Origin: an uncultured Caulobacteraceae bacterium | GTDB taxonomy: Bacteria > Pseudomonadota > Alphaproteobacteria > Caulobacterales > Caulobacteraceae | Length of the DNA stretch: 64,000 nucleotides | Direction: 5' to 3' | Assembly: GCA_903923135.1 (NCBI GenBank) | Contig: CAIXWN010000168.1 | Location: forward strand, 1 to 64,000 | Shown: piece after piece, positions 9,308 through 18,228 of the stretch | Numbering within the stretch: position 1 is the stretch's first letter | How the letters are laid out: each line of letters begins with the position of its first letter | Notes under the pieces: model-generated | The model's database searches: none | The model's input: the letters and a program-made list of their open reading frames with translations, nothing else | Told to the model about the DNA's origin: nothing | Translations under genes and position numbers: made by a program

Positions 9308-10153
9308 TTGGCACGGGGTGCAACGTTGATCACTCGATTGAAGCGACTGTTTCAGAATGATCGGGCGCTGAGCATTGTGGCGGGCGAACTGGGACGATTG
9401 GTCTGCAGCCTTGTCGCCAGTATACCAGTAAATGAATCCCGAATTTGTGTAATGTGCGAAAATCGGGTTGGCAATTTCTTGCCGTACCGCGGTGGTTGGC
9501 GAAATATGCCTCGGCTCATGGCTGCTCTGGATGTTGTCGGTAGTGACGTAGACCACTTTGAATGCCCCAGGTGCGGTGCGCATGATCGAGAGCGGCATAT
9601 CTTCCTCTATATGCGAGCTTCCGGAATTCTCCCGTCCATAAACGGAGGATCTGTTCTTCATTTCGCTCCAGAAAGACGTTTGGCGCGAAAGATAACCGAG
9701 TGTTCCCCCGGCCAGTATATAAAATGCGATCTATTTCCAAATTCGGATGATATAAGGAAAATTGATATGTTAGACATTGATTTTCCAAATGAAAGTTTCG
9801 ATTTTGTGATTGCGAACCACGTTCTCGAACACGTGGATGACTGTCAACGTGCGGTGAGCGAGATTCACCGTGTTCTTAAAGTGGGCGACCACGCCATTCT
9901 CCAGACGCCCTTCAGTCGAATTTTGACGCAGACTTGGGAAGATCCTGGCATCAAGACAGTTGAGGCCAGGACCGAGGCCTATGGGCAAGGTGATCACGTC
10001 CGACTGTTCGGCCGTGACGTGTTCGAGCGGCTTTCCTTTTCAGGCTTGGTGTCGAGGGTCGAGGAGCATGATTGCCTTCTGACTGAATGTGACCCAAGTC
10101 AATTCGGCGTCAATCGAGCCGAACCGTTCTTCCATTTCCAGCGCGCAGCCTGA
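9308..10153 (+). CDS. SAM-dependent methyltransferase with N-terminal zinc-ribbon-like motif
   Basis: About 281 residues. Two CxxC pairs (CVMC and CPRC, near residues 43 and 86) precede a class I methyltransferase core: LHFAPERRL, IKCDLFPNSDDIRKIDMLDI and FVIANHVLEHVDDC, then REIHR/VLKVGD-type elements. Proteins of this layout occur in polysaccharide loci and probably methylate a sugar or sugar-linked group. The start is unclear: TTG at 9308 or TTG at 9326, with no ATG before the conserved part. The gene is clearly AT-richer than the upstream GT2 genes, and marks the left border of a low-GC segment. Confidence 0.75.
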   Translation: MARGATLITRLKRLFQNDRALSIVAGELGRLVCSLVASIPVNESRICVMCENRVGNFLPYRGGWRNMPRLMAALDVVGSDVDHFECPRCGAHDRERHIFLYMRASGILPSINGGSVLHFAPERRLARKITECSPGQYIKCDLFPNSDDIRKIDMLDIDFPNESFDFVIANHVLEHVDDCQRAVSEIHRVLKVGDHAILQTPFSRILTQTWEDPGIKTVEARTEAYGQGDHVRLFGRDVFERLSFSGLVSRVEEHDCLLTECDPSQFGVNRAEPFFHFQRAA

Positions 10154-10650
10154 AATCCCGCCTCGCCGCCCTGATCGTCGGCGTGTCGTCGCCGGGATGT
10201 CCGGAGTGGGCGTAGCTTTTTGGAGCCTTGGTCAAGGGGACAGAGCGACATTCTTTGGCCTTGAAAAGCCGCGACCCTTACGCCGCACCGAAAGGTCCTC
10301 CGTTCAAACGGGCGGATCCTTTGGCAGGGATCTGATGACGAGACCGGGTTGCGGTCCGCAACACAGGTTCTTTGGATGCTCTCCAGGTGTTTTTTTGAGG
10401 CGCGTGAGGCTGGGCCGGTGCACGCCTTCCGCAGGCCTGAAATGAGACGTAATGCTTGTTTGTAGTTGGTGGGTGTCGCTAGCTCGGCGAAGTCGATGCT
10501 CGGCAAGCCTTCGTGGCCCACGTGGTCCACGCTTCCGATCTCTGAGGACTATGATGGGTCTTGTGCAGCGTCGGCGGACCCAGTGTGATCAGGGGGCTTG
10601 CGCCGGCCGTCGCATTTGGCCAGACGCCGTGATGGGGAGTACTTTGGCCT
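10154..10650. other. 497-base stretch without a recognisable gene
   Basis: Short frames on both strands cover parts of this stretch, but none has family motifs or a convincing ribosome site. The sequence looks like degraded DNA between two cassette genes. It may be remnant DNA of a lost gene or an old mobile element; no terminal repeats were seen. The promoter for the aminotransferase gene should be near its right end, where GGGGAG at 10634-10639 could serve as the ribosome site. Confidence 0.5.
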
Positions 10651-11757
10651 TTGACTGACGATCCAATCTACGTCACGCGCCCCCTCCTGCCGCCCCTGGC
10701 GGAATTCATCCCTTACCTTGAGAGGATCTGGGAGTCGCGATGGCTGACCAATGGCGGCCAGTTCCACGTGGAACTCGAGGCGCGACTAGCTGCCCACCTT
10801 GGGGTGGAGCACCTGGCCCTGTTCACCAATGGCACGATCGCTCTTGTGACTGCCCTGCAGGCGCTGGGCGTCGGCGGTGAGGTTATCACAACGCCTTACT
10901 CCTTTGTTGCCACGGCGCATTCACTGATCTGGAACAATATAACGCCAGTATTTGTAGATATCGACCCTGTTACTTGTAATATGGATCCGGCGCGCATCGA
11001 ATCCGCTATAACGCCGCGCACGACAGCCATTCTTCCCGTTCATTGCTATGGCGGCCCCTGCCAAGTGGCGGAGATTCGCGAGATTGCAGACGCTCACGGG
11101 TTAAGGGTGATCTATGATGCTGCGCATGCTTTTGGGGTGAAATTCGAAGGTCAGAGCCTCCTCTCGCACGGCGATCTGGCCGTCCTGAGCTTTCACGCCA
11201 CCAAAGCATTTCACACTTTTGAAGGGGGAGCCATCGTCTGCCCGAATTCCGAGACCAAGAAACGTATCGATCATCTGAAAAATTTTGGCTTCGTAGACGA
11301 AATTACGGTTGTCGAAGTTGGTATTAACGGAAAGATGAATGAAATACAGGCCGCAATGGGATTGCTTCAACTTGAATACGTAGATGAAGCCATACGTCGA
11401 CGAGGCACTATAGACTCGATATATCGGGATGCGTTGTCTGGTATTCGGGGTCTGACGATGTTGCCGATCGATCGAAAATGCGAACCCAACTACTCATATT
11501 TCCCAATCTTCGTCGGCCCTGATTTCGTGGAGAGCCGTGACAGGCTATACGAACGTTTGCGTCGGGCCGGGATCTTCGGGCGCAGGTACTTCTACCCACT
11601 GATCAGCGACATGCCGATGTATAGGTCCCTGTCGTCTGCATCACCGGAAAATCTGCCTCGCGCGCGCGAGGTGGCAAACCGGGTTCTTTGTCTCCCTATT
11701 TACCCCGACCTAACGGACTCCGACGCCATGCGAGTGGTCAGGGCCATTCGTGGTTAG
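10651..11757 (+). CDS. DegT/DnrJ/EryC1 family sugar-nucleotide aminotransferase
   Basis: A 368-residue PLP enzyme. The pyridoxal lysine is in SFHATKAFHTFEGGAIV (near residue 190). VIYDAAHAFGVKF supplies the Asp that contacts the ring nitrogen, and TNGTIALVTALQALG holds the phosphate site. The HATKxFxTFEGGA form is typical of the VioA/FdtB-type enzymes that aminate dTDP-keto-6-deoxyhexoses, more than of the perosamine synthases. The start is TTG at 10651, preceded by GGGGAG. With the NeuD-type acyltransferase downstream it suggests an N-acylated amino-deoxysugar in the polymer. Its 3' end overlaps the flippase gene by eight bases. Confidence 0.85.
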   Translation: MTDDPIYVTRPLLPPLAEFIPYLERIWESRWLTNGGQFHVELEARLAAHLGVEHLALFTNGTIALVTALQALGVGGEVITTPYSFVATAHSLIWNNITPVFVDIDPVTCNMDPARIESAITPRTTAILPVHCYGGPCQVAEIREIADAHGLRVIYDAAHAFGVKFEGQSLLSHGDLAVLSFHATKAFHTFEGGAIVCPNSETKKRIDHLKNFGFVDEITVVEVGINGKMNEIQAAMGLLQLEYVDEAIRRRGTIDSIYRDALSGIRGLTMLPIDRKCEPNYSYFPIFVGPDFVESRDRLYERLRRAGIFGRRYFYPLISDMPMYRSLSSASPENLPRAREVANRVLCLPIYPDLTDSDAMRVVRAIRG

Positions 11758-13351
11758 GCGCGCCGTGCCTCCTGTTCGCTCCGATGCCAATCCCAATATT
11801 GCTGTCGCTCGACCCGGACCGGGCGCCTCCCTGCGCGCCAATGTCGTGGCCAACTACGCCAGCCAAGCCTATGTCGTCTTGGCCGGTATCATTATGATGC
11901 CACTTTATCTGAGCCGCATGGGCTCGGAAGCCTACGGCCTCATCGGCTTTTTCACTTTGATGAACGCCTGGTTTCAAATTCTCGACGCAGGGCTTTCGCT
12001 GACGCTGGCCCGTGAGAGCGCCCGCTATCGAGGCGGTGTCATAGATGCGGCTACCCTCTATGGTCTCGTTGTTACGCTTGAGTTCTTCTTTTCCGGCGTG
12101 GCGGCGCTCGGCGCCGTGCTGATAGTGAGCGGTGCCCATTTTATCGCGACGTCCTGGCTCAATGTCGAGAAACTGCCCGTCGAGGAGGTGGCCCAGGCTG
12201 TGTTGCTGATGGGTCTGACGGTGCCGTTGCAATGGGTCACGGGACTGTATCGCGGCATACTGAATGGTTTCGAGCGGCAGGTCTGGCTTGCCCTGTTCAA
12301 CACCGTGATCGCGACCCTTCGTTTCGGCGGCGCTGCAATTGTCCTCCTGTTTATCAACCCAGGTCCACTGGTGTTCTTTGCCTACCAACTTACAATCTCG
12401 ATTCTGGAACTTCTTGTCCTTGTCGTGATGGGCCGTCGTATTTTGCCAATCGTCGCGCGCAAGAGTCGGCGCGCACTTCGCTGGATCGAGGTCCGGGAAC
12501 TGCTGCGATTCTCAGGCAGTCTCGCGTTCGCGGTCGTTGTCTGGGTGCTGGTGACCCAGGTCGACAAGTTGGTGCTCTCGAAAATACTGCCGCTCGCTGA
12601 GTACGGCACCTACACCCTCGCCGTGGTGGCGGCTGGCGGCGTGCTGCTAATTGGTGGGCCGATCGCCCAAGCCTTGCTGCCCCATCTTACCAAGCTGGCA
12701 GCGGAGGGCGCCTGGAACGACGTTATCAAGCTTTACAGGAACGGGACCCAGTTCGTCTGCATAATCACGGTCCCGACGGCGCTCGTTCTCGCCTTTTTCG
12801 CCAGACCTGTGCTCTACGCCTGGACCGGCAACGCCGCCGCCGCGAATTCCGCCGGTCCAATCCTTGTGCTCTACGCGCTCGGGAATGGCATTATGACACT
12901 GGGCGCCTTTCCCTATTACTTGCAATATGCGAGGGGCGATCTACGCCTTCATGTGTTCGGCAATCTCATCTTGATGGTCCTGCTCGTTCCATCCCTGTTC
13001 GTCGCCGCCTCCCGCTATGGAGCCTTGGGGGCGGGCTATGCTTGGCTGACGATGAATGCGATCTACGTCGCGGCGTGGATCCCCTGGGTGCACCATCGGA
13101 TTGCGCCGGGTCTGCACGGCCCATGGTTGGCGCGCGACATCCTTCCGATCGTGGCGGCGGCCGCGCTGACGGCTTGGTTCCTGTCTCTATGGATCGTCTG
13201 GCCAATCAATCGATTGGCGATCGTCGCCCTCCTCGCGGTGGCCGGGGGCGCTGTAGCCGCCGCCGCCGCCGCCGCCTCCTCCGTCGCGCGGAACTGGGTA
13301 CGGTCGGCCCTGATGCTTGCCCGTGTGCGAGCCAGGGCCGCCTCGATATGA
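11750..13351 (+). CDS. Oligosaccharide flippase, Wzx/polysaccharide-transporter family
   Basis: A 533-residue protein with about 12-14 hydrophobic helices, beginning after a polar N-terminus with NVVANYASQAYVVLAGIIMM, the usual first helix of MOP-superfamily Wzx proteins, followed by PLYLSRMGSEAYGLIGFF. It likely moves the undecaprenyl-pyrophosphate-linked repeat unit to the periplasm, implying Wzy-type assembly, although no Wzy polymerase was recognised in this window. GTG start at 11750, coupled to the aminotransferase. Its stop overlaps the next start (ATGA). Confidence 0.85.
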   Translation: MVRRAVPPVRSDANPNIAVARPGPGASLRANVVANYASQAYVVLAGIIMMPLYLSRMGSEAYGLIGFFTLMNAWFQILDAGLSLTLARESARYRGGVIDAATLYGLVVTLEFFFSGVAALGAVLIVSGAHFIATSWLNVEKLPVEEVAQAVLLMGLTVPLQWVTGLYRGILNGFERQVWLALFNTVIATLRFGGAAIVLLFINPGPLVFFAYQLTISILELLVLVVMGRRILPIVARKSRRALRWIEVRELLRFSGSLAFAVVVWVLVTQVDKLVLSKILPLAEYGTYTLAVVAAGGVLLIGGPIAQALLPHLTKLAAEGAWNDVIKLYRNGTQFVCIITVPTALVLAFFARPVLYAWTGNAAAANSAGPILVLYALGNGIMTLGAFPYYLQYARGDLRLHVFGNLILMVLLVPSLFVAASRYGALGAGYAWLTMNAIYVAAWIPWVHHRIAPGLHGPWLARDILPIVAAAALTAWFLSLWIVWPINRLAIVALLAVAGGAVAAAAAAASSVARNWVRSALMLARVRARAASI

Positions 13352-14250
13352 GTGAATTGGGTGCCCTACCGAAACTGTCGGTCTGCATAATCACTTACAA
13401 CCATGCCGGGTTTATCCGGACATGCGTGGAAAGCGTGCTTGATCAGGAAGTCGACTTCCCCGTCGAGATCATCATCGCCGATGACTGTTCGACGGACGGC
13501 ACCAAGGAAATAGTCGACGCTCTCGCCGCCGAAAGACCACACAGGATAAGGGTATTGAGTCGATCGGCCAACCTCGGTCCAACCCAGAATTTTCTATCAC
13601 TACATAACGCCGCGACTGGGGAGTATGTCGCGCATCTCGACGGCGATGATCTCACGCTTCCGGGCAAACTGTCACGTCAGGTGGCCTTCCTGGAAGCCAA
13701 CCCCCGCTTAGCTGTTTGTGGTCACCGCATGGGTGTCATCACGGAAGATGGGGTCATTACTGGAGGCCAGTTTCCCCGCAACCTTCCAGAACAGGTGAGC
13801 GTTGGAAAGGTTATTCGCTGCGGAATGCCCTTCTTGCATTCCTCAATGATGTACCGGCGCAGTTCACGCAGTCTGAAATCCGCAAATTTCGAAATTTTCG
13901 ATTGGTATATTCTCACCGACATTATGATGTCAGGTGGAGCTGGTTTTATACCGTTGATGCTAGGACTCTATAGAATCAACTCTGGTTCGTACATCGGAAC
14001 TGTCAGGCAGTCTGAAATGCGGGCAAGAATGCTTGAAAATGTGGCAAGGCGATATCAGGATATGCCCCGAAATCGGTCGGACTTTTTTGCTTTTGCATTG
14101 CTCGAGTTGTCTGATTCTCTTTTGTTTGGGCTCGAGCGGGCCTCCGTACACTGGCGCCTCTTGCGCGATAGCGCCAGTTTACTAGGTTTGTTCAAGGCCT
14201 TCGATGTATGGGTATGGCGCCGTCAAAACGGAAGGGCTCTTTCCCGATGA
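13348..14250 (+). CDS. GT2 family glycosyltransferase
   Basis: A 300-residue GT2 enzyme starting MSELGALPKLSVCIITYNH, with IIIADDCSTDGTKEIVDAL and the acidic HLDGDDLTLPGKL. This is a textbook GT-A glycosyltransferase that uses a nucleotide sugar in the cytoplasm. The open frame extends far upstream inside the flippase gene, but the ATG overlapping the flippase stop is the natural start. The 3' third is AT-rich compared with the 5' part, so the gene sits in the low-GC segment. The sugar donor is not predictable. Confidence 0.82.
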   Translation: MSELGALPKLSVCIITYNHAGFIRTCVESVLDQEVDFPVEIIIADDCSTDGTKEIVDALAAERPHRIRVLSRSANLGPTQNFLSLHNAATGEYVAHLDGDDLTLPGKLSRQVAFLEANPRLAVCGHRMGVITEDGVITGGQFPRNLPEQVSVGKVIRCGMPFLHSSMMYRRSSRSLKSANFEIFDWYILTDIMMSGGAGFIPLMLGLYRINSGSYIGTVRQSEMRARMLENVARRYQDMPRNRSDFFAFALLELSDSLLFGLERASVHWRLLRDSASLLGLFKAFDVWVWRRQNGRALSR

Positions 14251-14380
14251 CGTCCGCCCTGGGCTTTGAGTTTTTCCGATCGCCCCCTACAAACAACTCT
14301 CTGACCTTCACCGGCGCATCGCCGAAACTCAACACTGATCCGGCCCACAGGATCGTGACCTAGAGAACGGACGGAAATAC

Positions 14381-15058
14381 ATGTCCAGAAAGAACATCTT
14401 TGGGCTCTATGGAGCCGGCGGTTTTGCCCGGGAAACGATGCCAGTTGTTCTGGAAAACGTAAGAAATAGGTCTTTTGGTGGAGGCGTATCGGTTGATGAA
14501 GTCGTATTTATAGAAACGAACCCCTCGGCCAGAGAGGTTAATGGAATAAGGATATTGTCCGAAAGGGAATTTCTGGATAGCGATTTCGACAGAAAATATT
14601 TCAATGTTGCCGTCGCAGATTCATTTTCCAGGGCGCGGTTATCGGAAGCCATGGTTCAAAATGACGCAATTCCGCTGTCAATAATTTCAAAGAATTCTAT
14701 TGATTATGGCTTCAATGAATTGTCGGCGGGTGCGATAGTCTGTGCCAACACAATTATTACGTCAAATGTAACTATTGGGAAATTTTTCCACGCTAATATA
14801 TATTCCTATATTGCACATGACTGTGTTATTGGCGATTTCGTGACGCTGGCGCCGCGGGTTAATTGTAATGGAAACGTTGAAATTGGGTCTTTTGCTTACA
14901 TTGGCACCTCCGCGGTTATAAGGCAGGGTGAGTTAGGGCGGCCCTTGGTCATCGGTGAGGGCGCTGTCGTTGGCATGGGTGCGGTCGTAACAAAGGATGT
15001 ACCGCCAAATACGACGGTGGTGGGCAACCCTGCCCGTATCTTGGAGAGAAAATATTGA
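14381..15058 (+). CDS. Sugar O/N-acyltransferase, NeuD family (left-handed beta-helix)
   Basis: A 225-residue protein. The N-terminus FGLYGAGGFARETMPVV is the Rossmann-like glycine-rich start of NeuD/PglD-type acyltransferases. From about residue 110, hexapeptide repeats ([IV]-G-x4 steps such as VTIGKFFHAN, CVIGDFVTLA, VEIGSFAYIG) form the acyl-CoA-binding beta-helix, ending VVTKDVPPNTTVVGNPAR. The PglD/VioB type N-acetylates UDP- or dTDP-4-amino-deoxysugars, which fits the DegT aminotransferase nearby. The gene is strikingly AT-rich for this genome and was probably acquired by transfer. Confidence 0.85.
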   Translation: MSRKNIFGLYGAGGFARETMPVVLENVRNRSFGGGVSVDEVVFIETNPSAREVNGIRILSEREFLDSDFDRKYFNVAVADSFSRARLSEAMVQNDAIPLSIISKNSIDYGFNELSAGAIVCANTIITSNVTIGKFFHANIYSYIAHDCVIGDFVTLAPRVNCNGNVEIGSFAYIGTSAVIRQGELGRPLVIGEGAVVGMGAVVTKDVPPNTTVVGNPARILERKY

Positions 15059-15145
15059 TTGGAAAGGGAAGTTTGGTTCGGCGGCAACAAATGGCGTGGA
15101 ATAATGCTGATGCAATCTTTGCCAACGCCGGTGGGCCTCTTCCAA

Positions 15146-16975
15146 CTATTGGGATCGGGGTTTTCCTGGTTGGTTGGCTGGGCTGACCGGGGCGTAGATC
15201 GCCTCTGGCAGAACGGCGAGGGCCTCGCCGATCCGGCAGGTCGTGTGGCCGTCATCCATCAGGGCGAACGCGGTGACGCCGGTCGGGTCGCGGCCGGAGA
15301 AGGCGCCAATCCACTCATGATCCAGCGCGCCGCCAGCGGGGATCTTTCCGGTTAGGCGTCTCAGGTCCTGGCCACCCAGTCCGTATCCGATGACCTCGCC
15401 CGCCGCGCTGGCCAGGAGAATCCGCGGGTGCGCCTGACGCGACTTCGCCAGCCGGACCCACCCCGTGGCGCGCCAGCCAGGGGTGGGGGTGTCGGCGACG
15501 CGCCGCGTCGCGCCGAATTCGCCGACGCAGCCGCCCGGCGTGACCGTCACATGGGCTCGAAGCGGCGTCCCCAGCCAGGTTGACCAGGCATCAGCGAACA
15601 CCGAGGTCCTGGCCGCCACCAGCAACGGACGTCGGGCCAGAGGCGTGGGAGGGTCGGGGTATGTCACCGCCAGGATCTGACCGTCGGCGACATTGGCGAG
15701 CACCGCCGGAATCACCCAGTTTCGAACCGCGGTGGCTCCGCGGGCGACGGCGACGAACTGGGCCTCACTGGTGACCAGCAGCACCTGAAGCGGCAGGGCC
15801 AGCAGCATGAGGCCCGTCCGCATCCTGGCCGTTGGCTCGCGCCCCGAGGCGCCGAAAAGGACAAGCGTCAGCCAGAAGACGATGACGGGCGTCTGGTAGC
15901 GGCTGGCCAGAGCCTGCCCGGGGCCGAAGTTGACCCGGCCGATCGCGGTGAGCAGCACCATGCCGAAGGCGAACGCGCAGAGGGCGAAGGTGGCGGCGCG
16001 GGCCGGAGGTTGATCGTCGCGCCGCCGCAGCATTCGCCAGCCGCTGAAGGCGAACAGGGCCGCTCCGATGGCGCCCAGTTCGGCGGAAAGGGCCAGTCTG
16101 CGGCCCGGCAGGAGGTCGCCGATCGTCACGCCGACCGGCCCGCCGAGTTCCACGAGGGCGTAGACGCCTATGGCCCCCAGCCGTCCGAACACCGCGAACG
16201 GATCGGAATGATAGGCGGGTGTCCTGTACCCGACCAGATACGAGGCGGCGATCGCCAGAGCGGCGCCCAGGAACAGCAGCTGTTCCGACCGCGGTCGTTT
16301 GAGCTATACCGCCAGGGCGACGGTCATGAAGGGCACGATGATGCCGCTGGCCAAGGTGTAGGTCGCCAGGAATTCAACGGCGATCACCAGGAGGGGGGTG
16401 ATCATCGATCCGGCCCCTCTGGTCAGCAGGGTGAAGGTGATCGCCGCCGCGAGAATGACGCCAAAGAATACGATCTGATAACCCCAGGTAAAATTCTCCC
16501 ACTGTCCCGACCAGAACAGGCACGTGAAAATAAAACCCGCAACCCACAATTCGAAGGGCGATATTATAAGGCGATTTTTTATAAAATTATAATAAATAGT
16601 GGCGGCAAGAGTCAGTTGTAATATTACTGATATGGTGGCGCTCACGGCGCCGTTTTCCTTAGAAATAAAATGGTCTACTATGAAAACGAGCCTTGAAAAC
16701 AACAATCGGTGTTCGTTGTGCTGAGAAAACAGATAGGAAAGAGTGATCTTGCGTCCGGAGATGATATCGTCCCATTGATCCGCGAATGGAATTGGCGACT
16801 GCGACAGAACAACCATCAGCAGCGTTTGCAGCGCCACGTACACGCCGAAGGCGATGGACAGGTAACTCAGCAGTCTCGACGTCGTATCCCCCGCCAGCTG
16901 GCTGGGGGTCAGCGCCGCCTCGCGAGACTCTCGTCTGTCGGCAAGGTCCGGTCGGTCGGGGGCGGGGGGGGTCAT
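15146..16975 (-). pseudogene. GT-C-like polytopic membrane protein interrupted by one in-frame TAG
   Basis: Two same-frame open segments, 16975-16307 (223 residues) and 16303-15146 (385 codons), are separated only by a TAG at 16304-16306. Read through, they make a 609-codon protein with about ten membrane segments. The first segment has PFADQWDDI and FSQHNEHRLLFSR, typical of a loop in GT-C-type proteins. Membrane helices continue directly after the stop, and the C-terminus is a soluble domain of about 170 residues. The 5' half includes AT-rich stretches. It could be a recent nonsense mutation (TGG or CAG to TAG), a readthrough gene, or a sequencing error. It lies convergent to the NeuD gene. 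Confidence 0.75.
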
Positions 16976-17301
16976 GCGGGTCGTCGCCGTGTCGGCGGCA
17001 GGGTTCCCGGACTCGCGTTGATCGCCACCATGCCCAAGTCTATCCCGTCCGTCGTCTTCGTCCAGCTTGCTGACCCGGCTTCACGGCGGCGATGCCGGAA
17101 GATCGCTCCGCGGCTCTGGCGCCGCGCGGGGGCCGTTCAGCGCGCTTGAAAGAATGAATCGGCCTCAGTATGTTCGAAACGAAACCTCGGTCACTGTTGA
17201 TTTTCAGAATCGCGGGGGTTTCGGGGCAGACTCGGTCGTCGATATCCGGTTGACCTCTTCATGCTGCTCCTCACGGCAGTATTGGTGAAACACATCCGGG
17301 C
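16976..17301. other. Divergent intergenic region (326 bases)
   Basis: It lies between the leftward interrupted GT-C gene and the rightward epimerase operon, so it should hold both promoters. No frame with family features was seen. The half next to the epimerase (about 17150-17300) is less GC-rich than the rest, but no confident -35/-10 pair or operator could be assigned. Confidence 0.5.
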
Positions 17302-18228
17302 ATGAGTAAGCGCATATTCCTGCCCGGCGCCGCGGGCCTTGTCGGGCAGAATCTTGTCGCCCGCATCGCCGCCAGCGGCCAGGAGATCGTCGCCGTCGAC
17401 AAGCACCGCGCCAATCTGCAGGTGCTCGGCCGGTTGCATCCCGAAATCACCATCATCGAGGCCGATGTCGCCGAACCCGGGCCGTGGCAGGCCGAGGCGG
17501 CGACCTGCGACTGCGTGGTGATGCTTCAGGCCCAGATCGGCGGCCTCCACCGGCAGGAGTTCGAACGCAACAACGTCACGGCCACCCGGCGCGTGCTCGA
17601 CGCCGTCGGCGCCAGGGCTCCCTATCTGGTCCACGTCAGTTCATCGGTGGTCAATTCGGCGGCCGAGGATTTCTACACAGAGACCAAGGCCGCGCAGGAA
17701 TCGCTGGTCCAGGCCTGTGGCCTCAAACAGGTGATCCTGCGCCCGACCCTGATGTTCGGCTGGTTTGATCGCAAGCACGTCGGCTGGTTGAAACGCTTCA
17801 TGGACCGCACACCCGTGTTCCCGATTCCCGGCAATGGGCGCTACCTGCGTCAGCCGCTCTTCGCCGGCGACTTCGCCGCGATCATCGCCGCGTGCATCGA
17901 ACGCGAACTGACGGGCGCCTACAATATTTCCGGCCAGGAACGGATCGACTACGGCGATCTGATCAGGCTGATCCGGTCGGTGACCGCCAGCCGTACGCCC
18001 ATTGTGCAAATCCCCTACGCCCTCTTCTGGCTCCTGCTGGCGACCTACGCCATCTTCGACAGGAACCCGCCGTTCACGACCCGCCAGCTGGAGGCCCTCG
18101 TCACCCCGGATGTCTTCGAGGTGATCGACTGGCCGACGATCTTCGCCACCCCCGCCACCCCCCTCCGACAGGCGCTGGAGATCACCTTCCTCGACCCCGT
18201 CTATGCCTCCGTCGCGCTGCAGTTCTAG
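17302..18228 (+). CDS. NAD-dependent epimerase/dehydratase family protein
   Basis: A 308-residue extended-SDR protein. The nucleotide site is PGAAGLVGQNL (residues 8-18) and the active site is VHVSSSVVNS followed by YTETK (YxxxK). ILRPTLMFGWFD and LFAGDFAAII are the later family blocks. It likely modifies a nucleotide- or lipid-linked sugar. It is followed with no gap by an FAD oxidoreductase and then a GtrA gene, so it may belong to the same lipid-linked sugar pathway. The exact reaction (epimerase, dehydratase or reductase) is not known. Confidence 0.8.
   Translation: MSKRIFLPGAAGLVGQNLVARIAASGQEIVAVDKHRANLQVLGRLHPEITIIEADVAEPGPWQAEAATCDCVVMLQAQIGGLHRQEFERNNVTATRRVLDAVGARAPYLVHVSSSVVNSAAEDFYTETKAAQESLVQACGLKQVILRPTLMFGWFDRKHVGWLKRFMDRTPVFPIPGNGRYLRQPLFAGDFAAIIAACIERELTGAYNISGQERIDYGDLIRLIRSVTASRTPIVQIPYALFWLLLATYAIFDRNPPFTTRQLEALVTPDVFEVIDWPTIFATPATPLRQALEITFLDPVYASVALQF

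Noticed and set aside
10089-10530. Two short frames (one per strand) in the gap before the aminotransferase gene
   Set aside because: They overlap each other, lack ribosome sites and resemble no known family.
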